The notes: generated from the letters alone by a model not told the origin. 7,832 nt of DNA from GCA-003244245 sp050699975 (GCA_050699975.1 JBOHGH010000175.1:1-7832), one strand, 5' to 3'; counted from the first letter of the stretch, positions 1 to 6,884 are shown. Translations and numbers: made by a program.

Positions 1-6
1 GTTCAC

Positions 7-51
7 GACACAGCCCACAGCGCGGCGCAGCTCTCGAGCATGTGCTGTGTC
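7..51 (-). terminator. Candidate hairpin terminator after the unknown gene
   Basis: GACACAGC (7-14) pairs with GCTGTGTC (44-51). The stem extends to CA/TG with one mismatch, and the loop is 23 nt. It lies 9 nt past the stop codon of the minus-strand gene at 60-500. There is no U-tract, as is common in mycobacteria, so the assignment rests on stem quality and position only. Confidence 0.3.
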
Positions 52-59
52 TCGGCGTT

Positions 60-500
60 TTATTCTTCGCTGCTTGCCGGACCGTTGGCACGGTGCACTC
101 GGGTCTGCGGACATCGTCTGAGGTCGGCGTGGAACGCTCGCGCCGAGATGTAGGCGGCGAGGAAACCGTCCCGGCAGTCCCGCAGCAAGTTGACGGCGCC
201 CCGTAGCCGTTGGGCCGGGGTGCCGTCGGAATCCACGCGACGCAGCCGGGTGCGGTCGTAATGGTGCGCGGGGGCGCTGAGCAGGTCGGTGAGCGTCAGC
301 AGCGCACCGCTGATCTGGGTAACGAGCCCAGCAAGCGCGATCAGCTCTTCCCGGCTCAATACGGTCTTCGGTAGCGCCCGGTTCACCCGGTGGAAGGCGT
401 CGACGACATGATCGAGCTGCTCGACCGGATCGCTGCTCGCGACCGGCAACGACATCGACACCGCGGTGCGCCGCCGGCGGTGTGATAACCCGGCGGTCAT
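60..500 (-). CDS. Hypothetical helical protein (146 aa), coupled to an upstream ORF
   Basis: I do not recognise this family. The frame is open from 653 to 60, but the first ~50 codons look non-coding (Gly/Arg/Ser-rich). I choose the ATG at 500 because a short upstream ORF with a strong Shine-Dalgarno (GGAGGAG, 592-598) ends in a TGA that overlaps this ATG as ATGA, an arrangement typical of translational coupling. ATG 455 and GTG 653 are alternatives. The product begins with a basic HRRRR patch. It then has a polar helix-like segment (SSDPVEQLDHVVDAFHRV), a hydrophobic stretch (LIALAGLVTQISGALLTLTD), and a C-terminal part containing NLLRDCRDGFLAAY. It has no clear signal peptide and no catalytic motif I can name. 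The DNA for the C-terminal part (101-182) recurs in decayed form at 965-1047, so the family was duplicated here. A hairpin at 7-51 may end the transcript. Confidence 0.5.
   Translation of the reverse strand: MTAGLSHRRRRTAVSMSLPVASSDPVEQLDHVVDAFHRVNRALPKTVLSREELIALAGLVTQISGALLTLTDLLSAPAHHYDRTRLRRVDSDGTPAQRLRGAVNLLRDCRDGFLAAYISARAFHADLRRCPQTRVHRANGPASSEE
101..182. repeat. Repeat unit A, diverged second copy at 965-1047
   Basis: The end of the unknown gene is repeated in the same orientation about 864 bp away. Positions 155-182 are identical to 1020-1047 (28 bp), and 121-135 are identical to 985-999. The blocks between and around them match with scattered substitutions and one single-base length difference. 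This looks like an old gene duplication, not an insertion sequence end or a short dispersed repeat. Confidence 0.7.
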
Positions 501-580
501 GACGTGCATGGCCGTGGGCATGGAGGCTGCGGAGCCACGGGACGAGCCTCCGCGAGTAGCGCGATCAACCTCGGTTGCAT
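497..580 (-). CDS. Short upstream ORF (27 aa), possible leader peptide rich in Pro and Cys
   Basis: The ATG at 580 follows GGAGGAG (592-598) with an 11-nt spacer. This is the best ribosome-binding site in the first 1.6 kb. The 27-residue product starts MQPRLIALLAEARPVA and ends with a run containing PPCPRPC. Its TGA (499-497) overlaps the ATG at 500 of the downstream unknown gene as ATGA. Pro-dense and Cys-containing short ORFs can stall ribosomes, and Cys-containing upstream ORFs acting as attenuators are known in mycobacteria. That this one regulates anything is inference. It could also be a chance ORF, because 27 codons is short in GC-rich DNA; the strong SD plus the exact stop/start overlap argue against chance. 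Confidence 0.4.
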   Translation of the reverse strand: MQPRLIALLAEARPVAPQPPCPRPCTS

Positions 581-705
581 CAGTTGCACAACTCCTCCGA
601 ACCGGACCGCCTCCACCCATCGACCCCAGATCTGTTAGCCCCTCCAGTCGCACGTTGTGACTGGTCTCAGGACCTCAACTGCGGACTTTCACACCATACA
701 TCACA

Positions 706-735
706 TTTCTACAACATTTTGGCAACAGGAAGCAA
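706..735 (-). promoter_or_regulatory. Candidate promoter for the uORF/unknown gene
   Basis: Read on the minus strand, TTGCTT (730-735) and TAGAAA (706-711) are separated by 18 nt inside an unusually AT-rich island (about 690-735). This would give a leader of about 120 nt before the uORF start at 580. Only the hexamers and local base composition support it. Confidence 0.25.
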
Positions 736-964
736 ACACCACGCAACCGGATTGCACAGACAGTGGTCGGCAGGTCGGCGGCCCATGCCGGTCGGCACCC
801 GTTCGAGTATCCGCGCGATGGCCGGGAGGACGACCTGGGTGAGGGGTGCGGAGTGGGGGTGCAATGAGTAGCCCGGTGTCAACCGTTGGACACCTTCCCT
901 GCCTGGGAGTGCGCCGTCTACAGCTGGTTCTCGGTGCTTACTCGGCCGTTGCAGCGGCGTGCTG
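736..964. other. No supported gene
   Basis: Together with the leader at 581-705, this leaves about 380 bases with no gene I can support. Several frames are open by GC bias, but none has a good ribosome-binding site or a recognisable protein pattern. A minus-strand segment around 770-860 reads as plausible protein (PLTQVVLPAIARILERVPTG) and could be more of the decayed duplicate copy, but I cannot tie it to a family. Confidence 0.4.
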
Positions 965-1075
965 GGGTCCGTGGGCATCGCCGGAGGTCGGCGTGGAACA
1001 CCCCATGCGGAGTTGTAGTCGGCGAGGAAACCGTCCCGGCAGTCCCGTGGCAAGCTGGTTGCGACGGCTCGCTGT
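965..1075 (-). pseudogene. Frameshifted remnant of a second copy of the unknown gene
   Basis: The minus strand encodes PRDCRDGFLADYNSAWG, matching LRDCRDGFLAAYISARA in the gene at 60-500. After this block a 1-nt length difference shifts the frame. The downstream DNA (965-999) still matches repeat unit A, which encodes FHADLRRC in the intact copy. Weak similarity continues a little upstream (to about 1075, around the codons for AV.NLL). The N-terminal two-thirds of the gene is not detectable and no start codon or ribosome-binding site is present, so this is a decayed copy. The intact copy could alternatively be the younger arrival; the sequence does not show which came first. Confidence 0.55.
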
Positions 1076-1107
1076 GAGCCCGATCGCCATCTGCTGAGAG
1101 GTGGATG

Positions 1108-1140
1108 GGGGCTGCCCGCCCACCACGTTCAGGCAGCCCC
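1108..1140. terminator. Perfect 9-bp GC-rich hairpin
   Basis: GGGGCTGCC (1108-1116) and GGCAGCCCC (1132-1140) are perfect inverted repeats around a 15-nt loop. No U-tract follows on either strand. The hairpin lies about 90 bp past the stop of the minus-strand fragment at 1229-1450 and could be its terminator. It could also be a remnant of an element border; no matching direct repeats were found to support that. Confidence 0.35.
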
Positions 1141-1228
1141 TCGCGGAAGGAGTACCGGCCACCGCCCTCCCGGCCGGAGGCCAGAGGATCGATGCGCTCA
1201 CCATCCTAGCACTAATGCAAAGTAGATG

Positions 1229-1450
1229 CTATAGCAGATTATCGGCGGTAGGTCGTCCGACCGGACGCTGCGCGTCGTCGTAGGCGACATGGGTGCCACC
1301 GCTGTCGACCAACTCGGGGAACCAGTCGCTGGCGTCGTACTCACCAGGCGTGTAGCGATACGGCGGTGCCTGCTGGATCTCCTGGACCAGACTGCACACC
1401 AACCGGGCCGACGGGTCACGACGTCGAACTGTGGACCGAGCGCAGGCACA
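1229..1450 (-). pseudogene. Unassigned coding fragment, about 70 codons
   Basis: This frame is open between TGA 1451-1453 and TAG 1229-1231. It reads as convincing protein: DPSARLVCSLVQEIQQAPPY, then RYTPGEYDASDWFPELVDSG, then GTHVAYDDAQRPVG. The mix of aromatic, acidic and aliphatic residues is unlike a GC-bias shadow frame. No ATG is available; the only nearby starts are TTG 1402 and GTG 1399, both without a clear Shine-Dalgarno. After PVG the sequence turns AT-rich and stops within nine codons. The last part resembles the N-terminal strand region of GNAT-type acyltransferases (hydrophobic strand, then DD, then a Val-Gly), but this is weak and I do not assign the family. It lies just downstream of the RelE remnant, same strand and frame, and may have decayed in the same event. 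Confidence 0.4.
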
Positions 1451-1486
1451 TCATAAGCGCGATGCGTAACAGTCGATAGGCCGCAA

Positions 1487-1631
1487 TCAGCGGTACGCAT
1501 CCCGTCGGTGTTCAACTTGCAGCACCGTTACTGTCTTCGCGGCGTCGTCGATCTCGTAGCGGCCCGGCGCGGTGATCGAAGAAGTCGATCAGTCCAGCTA
1601 AACCCCGGCTGATGGGACCAGCCTGCGGCCG
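1487..1631 (-). pseudogene. RelE/ParE-family toxin remnant, C-terminal half, frameshifted
   Basis: The minus strand ends with codons for GRYEIDDAAKTVTVLQVEHR then RDAYR and TGA (1487-1489). This matches the end of actinobacterial RelE toxins, where a G-x-Y-R-(x2)-Y-x-I-D-D strand is followed by T-V-x(2)-L-x-V-x-H-R-x-D-x-Y-R. The matched core is 1487-1564. Upstream, in a different frame, 1590-1631 encodes RPQAGPISRGLAGL, which resembles the P-L-R-x-D-L-A-G-L segment that precedes it in RelE. Between them about 22 nt are scrambled, and residues between Arg and Tyr of the YEI strand look deleted. No N-terminal half and no RelB-type antitoxin are visible. The C-terminal His and Tyr, which lie near the RNA in this fold, remain, but the protein cannot be made intact. 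An intact vapBC lies 2.8 kb away. Confidence 0.6.
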
Positions 1632-1715
1632 GGTTGGCAGACCTGCCGCCACCATCCCCACCGGCTCGGGCCGTCACCCCGGTAATCCTCACCGCGTTGG
1701 ATCTACGGCGGTGCA

Positions 1716-1728
1716 GTCACCCGGTGAC
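1716..1728. promoter_or_regulatory. GTCACC-C-GGTGAC dyad upstream of the solute-binding protein gene
   Basis: This is a perfect 6+6 bp dyad with a 1-nt centre, ending 30 bp before the ATG at 1759. A weaker relative, GTCACC-CC-GGTAAT, lies at 1673-1686, about four helical turns upstream. The pair could be a repressor or activator site for the transport gene, or the proximal one a leader hairpin. No convincing -10/-35 pair was found, so the transcription start is unknown. Confidence 0.3.
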
Positions 1729-1758
1729 GACAAGGCAACGGGACGAAGGGACGATGGG

Positions 1759-3048
1759 ATGCGGCGTGCGATCGGTCTCCCGGCTGTGGCACTGGCGAGC
1801 GTGCTCGCCCTGGCCGGCTGCTCGACCATGGCGCAACAGCCGGGTGCAGATGCTGGCAAAGCCGGGGGCCTGGCCACTGGCTTGGGCGTCACCCGCTCCG
1901 AGATCACCCTTGGCGCGCTGACCGACTACACCGGCCCGTTCTCAGCACTCGGCCTCGGTGCCGTTCAGGGCAGTCGGATCTGGATCAACGAGACCAATGC
2001 TGCCGGTGGGATCTGCGGGCGGAAGATCGAGCTGAAGGTCCGCAACCACGGGTACGACACGCACCACGCGAAGATCCAGTACCGCGAACTCGAGCCCAAG
2101 GTGCTGGGCTTCATCCAGATCCTCGGATCTCCGGTCAACGCCGCGCTGAGCCCGAATCTGACCCACAACGAGACCACGGCGGTGGCGCTGTCGCAGTCCT
2201 CGGAGCTCCTGGGCAACCCCTACGTGATCATCCCGGGCGCCACCTACGACGTCGAGATAATCAATGGTCTCTCCTACCTGATGGGGCAGGGCAAGATCCG
2301 CGACGGCGACACCATCGGCCACATCTGGGTCGACGGTGAGTACGGCGCCAACGGTCTGCGCGGTGCCCGGTATTTCGCCGAGAAGCACAACCTCACGGTG
2401 CGCGACGCCAAGGTCGCCTCCACCGACTCGGACCTGCGTGACGTCATGACCGGTTTCGCCGGTGACCCCCGGGTGACGGCGATCGCGCTGACCACCACCC
2501 CCGCGCAGACCGCATCCGCGGCGCAAATCAACCAGCAGATGGGGCTCAACGTGCCGATGGTCGGCAACAACTCAGTGTTCGCACCGCAGCTGCTGAACAG
2601 CCCGGCCGCCGGTGCGCTGCGCAACCTCAGTGTGATGGCCAGCTCGGTGCCGTTCTCCTCCGACGTTCCCCCGGCCCAGCACGTCGCCCAGGCCTTCGGG
2701 CAGGGCGGCTTCGTAGGGCTGCCCAACAGTGGCGTGCCCTACGGCTACGCCGTCGGCGAGATCTGGGGCCAATTGTTGCAGCGGGCCTGCAACAACGGCG
2801 ACATCACCCGGGCCGGGATCCAGGAGGCGCTGCGGCAGAGCACCAACATCACCACCGACAAGCTGGTCGCCGACCTGGACTTCACCAAGCCGGGTGCCCC
2901 GGCCGCCCGGGAGGTCTATGTCGGCGTTCCCGACGCCGCCGTGCCGGGCGGGATCCGGCAGGTGACGCCGCTGTTCGTCGCGCCAGAGGCGCGCAGCTAC
3001 GCCGCCCCGCACCAAAACGGCGACGGACCGGTCAGGTTCGGCTCTTGA
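1759..3048 (+). CDS. Lipoprotein solute-binding protein, branched-chain amino acid ABC type (429 aa)
   Basis: This is a periplasmic-binding-protein type I fold (Peripla_BP_6/LivK-like), expected to capture an amino acid or similar small solute outside the membrane. The start at ATG 1759 is chosen because GAAGGG (1745-1750) lies 8 nt upstream and the product then begins with a textbook lipoprotein signal: MRR, a hydrophobic core, and the lipobox L18-A-G-C21. The open frame back to 1612 would bury the signal behind 49 low-quality residues. Family motifs are DYTGPFSALG (56-65), NAAGGICGRKIEL (80-92) and the hinge-side IWVDGEYGANG (189-199). Cys86 and Cys344 may form a disulfide. No ABC permease or ATPase gene is in the window, so it is either an orphan that docks to a transporter encoded elsewhere or a sensor-type binding protein. 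The substrate cannot be told. Its 3' end overlaps the convergent permease by 17 bp. Confidence 0.88.
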   Translation: MRRAIGLPAVALASVLALAGCSTMAQQPGADAGKAGGLATGLGVTRSEITLGALTDYTGPFSALGLGAVQGSRIWINETNAAGGICGRKIELKVRNHGYDTHHAKIQYRELEPKVLGFIQILGSPVNAALSPNLTHNETTAVALSQSSELLGNPYVIIPGATYDVEIINGLSYLMGQGKIRDGDTIGHIWVDGEYGANGLRGARYFAEKHNLTVRDAKVASTDSDLRDVMTGFAGDPRVTAIALTTTPAQTASAAQINQQMGLNVPMVGNNSVFAPQLLNSPAAGALRNLSVMASSVPFSSDVPPAQHVAQAFGQGGFVGLPNSGVPYGYAVGEIWGQLLQRACNNGDITRAGIQEALRQSTNITTDKLVADLDFTKPGAPAAREVYVGVPDAAVPGGIRQVTPLFVAPEARSYAAPHQNGDGPVRFGS

Positions 3049-4312
3049 CGCGGACGGCCCTGCCAGCAAGCCCGACGGCCAGGACGGTGGCACCGGTCAG
3101 GACGGTGGCCGGCGGGAGGGTGAGGGCGAGCAGGGCACAGCCGGTGGCCCCGAGCACGGCCAGCGGGCGCAGCCAGCGGCGTTGCCGGCCGGGCAAGGTG
3201 AACGCGGCGGCGTTGGCGATGGCGTAGTAGGTCAGGATCGCGAAGCTGGAAAAACCGATGGCGTTGCGCAGGTCGGCGGTCGCCACGATGGCGGCGATGG
3301 TGAGGCCGAGCAGGATCTCGGCCCGGTGGGGCACCTGGTACCGGGGGTGGACGGCCGACAGGACGTGCGGGAGTTCGTGGTCGCGGGCCATGGCGAGGGT
3401 GGTGCGGCCGATGCCGGCCATCAACGAGAGCAGCGCGCCGGCCGACGCGATAGCCCCCCCGGCGCGCACCGCGGGTGTCAGCCAGCTCAGGGAACCGGAT
3501 TGGGTGGCCGCGGCGAGCGGGGCGCTCGAGGTGGCCAGCTCGGTAGGGCCGACCGCGGCCAGCGCGGCAGCGCCGGTCACGGCGTAGATGGCGACGACGA
3601 TGCCCAGCGCGAGCGGGATGGCCAGCGGGATGATGCGGGCGGGGTCGCGGACCTCCTCGCCGAGGGTGGCGATCCGGGCGTAGCCGGCGAAAGCGAAGAA
3701 CAGCAGCGCGGCAGCGTGGGTAATGCCGATCAGCCCGCCGCTGGCCCAGCCGCTGAGGTTGGCCGGATCGGCCTGGCCACCTGCGAGAGCGGCCACCACG
3801 ACGGCGGTCAGGGCAGCCACGGTGAGCCCGACCAGGATCCGGGTCAGCCGAGCGGTCTTGGCAACTCCGAGGTAGTTCACCACGGTGAGCACCACCACCG
3901 CGGCGACAGCGGGCAGGGTGGGATGGGCCGGCCAGGTATAGGCGCCGAAGGTCATAGCCATCGCCGCGCAGCTGGCCGTCTTGCCGATCACGAACCCCCA
4001 GCCCGCCAGGAAGCCCCAGGCCGGTCCCAGCCGGTGGCAGCCGTATCGGTAGGTGCCGCCGGACTCGGGGTAACGGGCCGCGAGCTGAGCCGACGAAATG
4101 GCGTTGCAGTAGGCCACGATCGCGGCGATGGTCAGCGCGATCAGCAGCCCGGCACCGGCAGCCGCCGCGGCCGGCGCGAACGTGGCGAAGACCCCCGCGC
4201 CGAGCATCGAACCCAGCCCGAGCACGACCGCGTCAGCCAGACCCAGTCGCCGCGCCAACCCCGGTCCGGAATCCGGCTGGGGCGGCGTCACACCGTCTGA
4301 CGGTATCGGCAA
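3032..4312 (-). CDS. APC-superfamily amino acid permease (426 aa)
   Basis: A multi-spanning membrane protein of the amino acid-polyamine-organocation superfamily, probably about 12 helices, importing or exchanging an amino acid or amine by secondary transport. Visible signatures are the TM1 unwound motif GLGSMLGAGVF (32-42), ARYPESGGTYRYG after TM2 (79-91), the TM6 region FFAFAGY followed by LGEEVRDPARIIP (205-229), and the cytoplasmic loop RTTLAMARDHELPHVLSAVH (303-322), which continues to P-H-R-A. The length is normal to slightly short for the family. The start is uncertain: TTG 4312 has GAGGG (4323-4327) 10 nt upstream, while GTG 4291 would also leave the fold intact and could be leaderless (TACCGT ends 8 nt before it). 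The 10 nt just before the TTG are the palindrome CCGACGTCGG that overlaps the divergent vapB promoter, so the two genes may share control. The substrate is unknown. Confidence 0.88.
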   Translation of the reverse strand: MPIPSDGVTPPQPDSGPGLARRLGLADAVVLGLGSMLGAGVFATFAPAAAAAGAGLLIALTIAAIVAYCNAISSAQLAARYPESGGTYRYGCHRLGPAWGFLAGWGFVIGKTASCAAMAMTFGAYTWPAHPTLPAVAAVVVLTVVNYLGVAKTARLTRILVGLTVAALTAVVVAALAGGQADPANLSGWASGGLIGITHAAALLFFAFAGYARIATLGEEVRDPARIIPLAIPLALGIVVAIYAVTGAAALAAVGPTELATSSAPLAAATQSGSLSWLTPAVRAGGAIASAGALLSLMAGIGRTTLAMARDHELPHVLSAVHPRYQVPHRAEILLGLTIAAIVATADLRNAIGFSSFAILTYYAIANAAAFTLPGRQRRWLRPLAVLGATGCALLALTLPPATVLTGATVLAVGLAGRAVRVKSRT

Positions 4313-4346
4313 CCGACGTCGGCCCTCGCCCAGCTATGATGTTTGT
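4313..4346 (+). promoter_or_regulatory. vapB promoter for a leaderless mRNA, with palindromic operator
   Basis: TATGAT (4335-4340) is a near-consensus -10. The ATG at 4347 begins 7 nt after its last base, where transcription should start, and no Shine-Dalgarno precedes it. A -35 CCGACG (4313-4318, matching the GAC core) is 16 nt upstream. The perfect 10-bp palindrome CCGACGTCGG (4313-4322) covers that -35 and is a good candidate site for autorepression by VapB or VapBC, as is usual for these operons. Confidence 0.6.
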
Positions 4347-4610
4347 ATGAAGAAGCGGCGAGTCACGCTGAACCTCGATGAGGACGTCGTCGAGGCTCTG
4401 GAGGCTGTCGGCGGTCGGAGCATGTCGTCGGTCGCGAACGACGCCTTGCGCGAGGCGCTCGAGGTCGCGGCCCACCGGGCGGCACTGCGGGAGTGGCTCG
4501 ACGAGCTGGACGACAAGCACGGCGCGCCGTCTCCCGAGGAGCTTGCCGCCGCAAAGGACCTGCTCGACGCTGTCAAGCACGGTGAGATCGACGGGACAAG
4601 CGCCGCGTGA
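4347..4610 (+). CDS. vapB: Ribbon-helix-helix antitoxin of a VapBC pair (87 aa)
   Basis: The N-terminal ~42 residues form a ribbon-helix-helix DNA-binding domain: strand RRVTLNL (4-10), helix DEDVVEALEAV, turn GGRS (22-25), and helix MSSVANDALREAL. The acidic C-terminal part (43-87: REWLDELDDKHGAPSPEELA and onward) should be the extended, toxin-wrapping segment. As in other VapB proteins it would neutralise VapC and, as a dimer, repress its own promoter. The start at 4347 is supported by the RHH strand beginning at residue 4 and by a -10 box positioned for a leaderless transcript. The frame is open upstream to 4128, but that part is antisense to the permease. The stop TGA overlaps the vapC start GTG as GTGA, so both are translated from one mRNA. 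Confidence 0.9.
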   Translation: MKKRRVTLNLDEDVVEALEAVGGRSMSSVANDALREALEVAAHRAALREWLDELDDKHGAPSPEELAAAKDLLDAVKHGEIDGTSAA

Positions 4611-5038
4611 GTTTCGCGGTGGTCCTCGACGCCGCGGCCTTCGACATCCTCGACAGCCAGCGGGCGACGGGCCTGCGAGCCCTGCTGCGCCGCGCGATCG
4701 ACGACGGCAGTGAGGTGCGCTGCGCTGCGGTCACCCTCGCCGAGGTCTGCCGCGGGGTGGCGCGCACCCGCCGCGTTGAGGCTGCGCTGGCGCGGCGGCG
4801 CGGCGGCCAGCGCATCAGGATCGTGCCCACCGACGAGCGATTCGCCAAGCTGGTCGGCGCGATCCTGCACGACACCGGCTCCGGCAGTGAGCACATCGCC
4901 GACGCCCATGTCGTGGCCGCCTGCACCACCGTCGACGCGGCAATCGTGCTCACCGCCGACCCCGATGACATCGCCGCCCTGTCCGCCGCCGTCCCCGGCA
5001 CCCGGATCGTCACCCGCGATCCCCGCGCACCGCTGTAA
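4607..5038 (+). CDS. vapC: VapC PIN-domain ribonuclease toxin (143 aa)
   Basis: A PIN-domain toxin expected to cut specific RNA (tRNA or rRNA in characterised mycobacterial VapCs) when freed from VapB. The acidic metal-binding residues of the active site are all present: D8 in VVLDAAAFD, E46 in TLAEVCRG, D99 in HIADAHVVAA and D118 in VLTADPDDI. The length is typical and nothing is truncated, so it looks active. The GTG start at 4607 overlaps the antitoxin stop by 4 nt, giving translational coupling. No separate promoter is visible. The specificity cannot be read from the sequence. It is transcribed toward groEL and separated from it by a strong hairpin. Confidence 0.92.
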   Translation: MSFAVVLDAAAFDILDSQRATGLRALLRRAIDDGSEVRCAAVTLAEVCRGVARTRRVEAALARRRGGQRIRIVPTDERFAKLVGAILHDTGSGSEHIADAHVVAACTTVDAAIVLTADPDDIAALSAAVPGTRIVTRDPRAPL

Positions 5039-5060
5039 CCGACCCACCCGACAAAGCCGT

Positions 5061-5094
5061 AGGGGCCGGGCCCACGAATGTGGGACCGGCCCCT
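5061..5094. terminator. Bidirectional hairpin between vapC and groEL
   Basis: AGGGGCCGG (5061-5069) pairs with CCGGCCCCT (5086-5094). After one G/A mismatch the stem continues CCCAC/GTGGG around a GAAT tetraloop (5076-5079), giving 14 base pairs in all. It sits in the 75-bp gap between the convergent vapC and groEL stops, 22 nt past vapC and 19 nt past groEL. There is no real U-tract, as is common for mycobacterial terminators. Confidence 0.75.
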
Positions 5095-5113
5095 GCGGGG
5101 TGCAGCTAGCGGA

Positions 5114-6739
<1,626 letters not shown>

Positions 6740-6765
6740 TGCGGTGTGGTCCTCCGGTCATGGGC

Positions 6766-6792
6766 GCCGCGGGGTGTCCGCGGCAAGGACAC
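6766..6792 (-). promoter_or_regulatory. groEL leader: two mutually exclusive hairpins near the ribosome-binding site
   Basis: GCCGCGG (6766-6772) can pair with CCGCGGC (6778-6784) around a 5-nt loop. GTGTCC (6774-6779) can pair with GGACAC (6787-6792) around a 7-nt loop. The two stems share 6778-6779 and nest through each other's loops, so only one can form at a time. The first ends 10 nt upstream of the GGAGGA ribosome-binding site. Whether they act in control is inference. Confidence 0.4.
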
Positions 6793-6825
6793 AGTGCTCG
6801 GCCAGGCTCGGTGCCCGCGACGGAC

Positions 6826-6843
6826 GTCCGGCGATCGCCGGAC
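6826..6843. promoter_or_regulatory. Perfect 18-bp palindrome in the groEL leader
   Basis: GTCCGGCGATCGCCGGAC is a perfect 18-nt palindrome. In the mRNA it would fold as a 7-bp stem with a GATC tetraloop. It lies about 70 nt downstream of the expected transcription start, inside the untranslated leader, so an RNA hairpin (stability or translation) is more likely than a classical operator, though DNA binding cannot be excluded. Confidence 0.45.
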
Positions 6844-6884
6844 TCACCGTCCCGACCTCAGTGGTGTTGCTCGGTTGGTGCATG

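Noticed and set aside
938..1204. Minus-strand open frame of 88 codons starting ATGGTGAGC
   Set aside because: The product has no family pattern and covers the decayed repeat in the wrong frame. The upstream TAGGAT could be a -10, but there is no coding support.
846..1283. Several plus-strand open frames
   Set aside because: They are short, without ribosome-binding sites, and overlap the pseudogene on the opposite strand.
1198..1515. Minus-strand open frame of about 105 codons
   Set aside because: Its Arg/Ser/Thr-rich product resembles no protein. Another frame on the same strand carries the RelE tail and the protein-like fragment.
1..1611. Insertion sequence or integrase remnant
   Set aside because: The region is gene-poor and degraded, but I found no terminal inverted repeats, target duplication, DDE motif or integrase signature.
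1612..1758. 49-codon N-terminal extension of the solute-binding protein
   Set aside because: It would place the lipoprotein signal peptide internally. ATG 1759 has a good ribosome-binding site and the lipobox falls at the expected position.
3182..4300. Long plus-strand open frame (372 codons) opposite the permease
   Set aside because: Gly/Asp/Arg/His/Gln-rich composition typical of the antisense of a hydrophobic GC-rich gene. The permease on the other strand has clear family motifs.
4128..4346. Upstream extension of the antitoxin frame
   Set aside because: It is antisense to the permease and has low-complexity Ala/Pro/Ser sequence. The ribbon-helix-helix strand begins right after the ATG at 4347.
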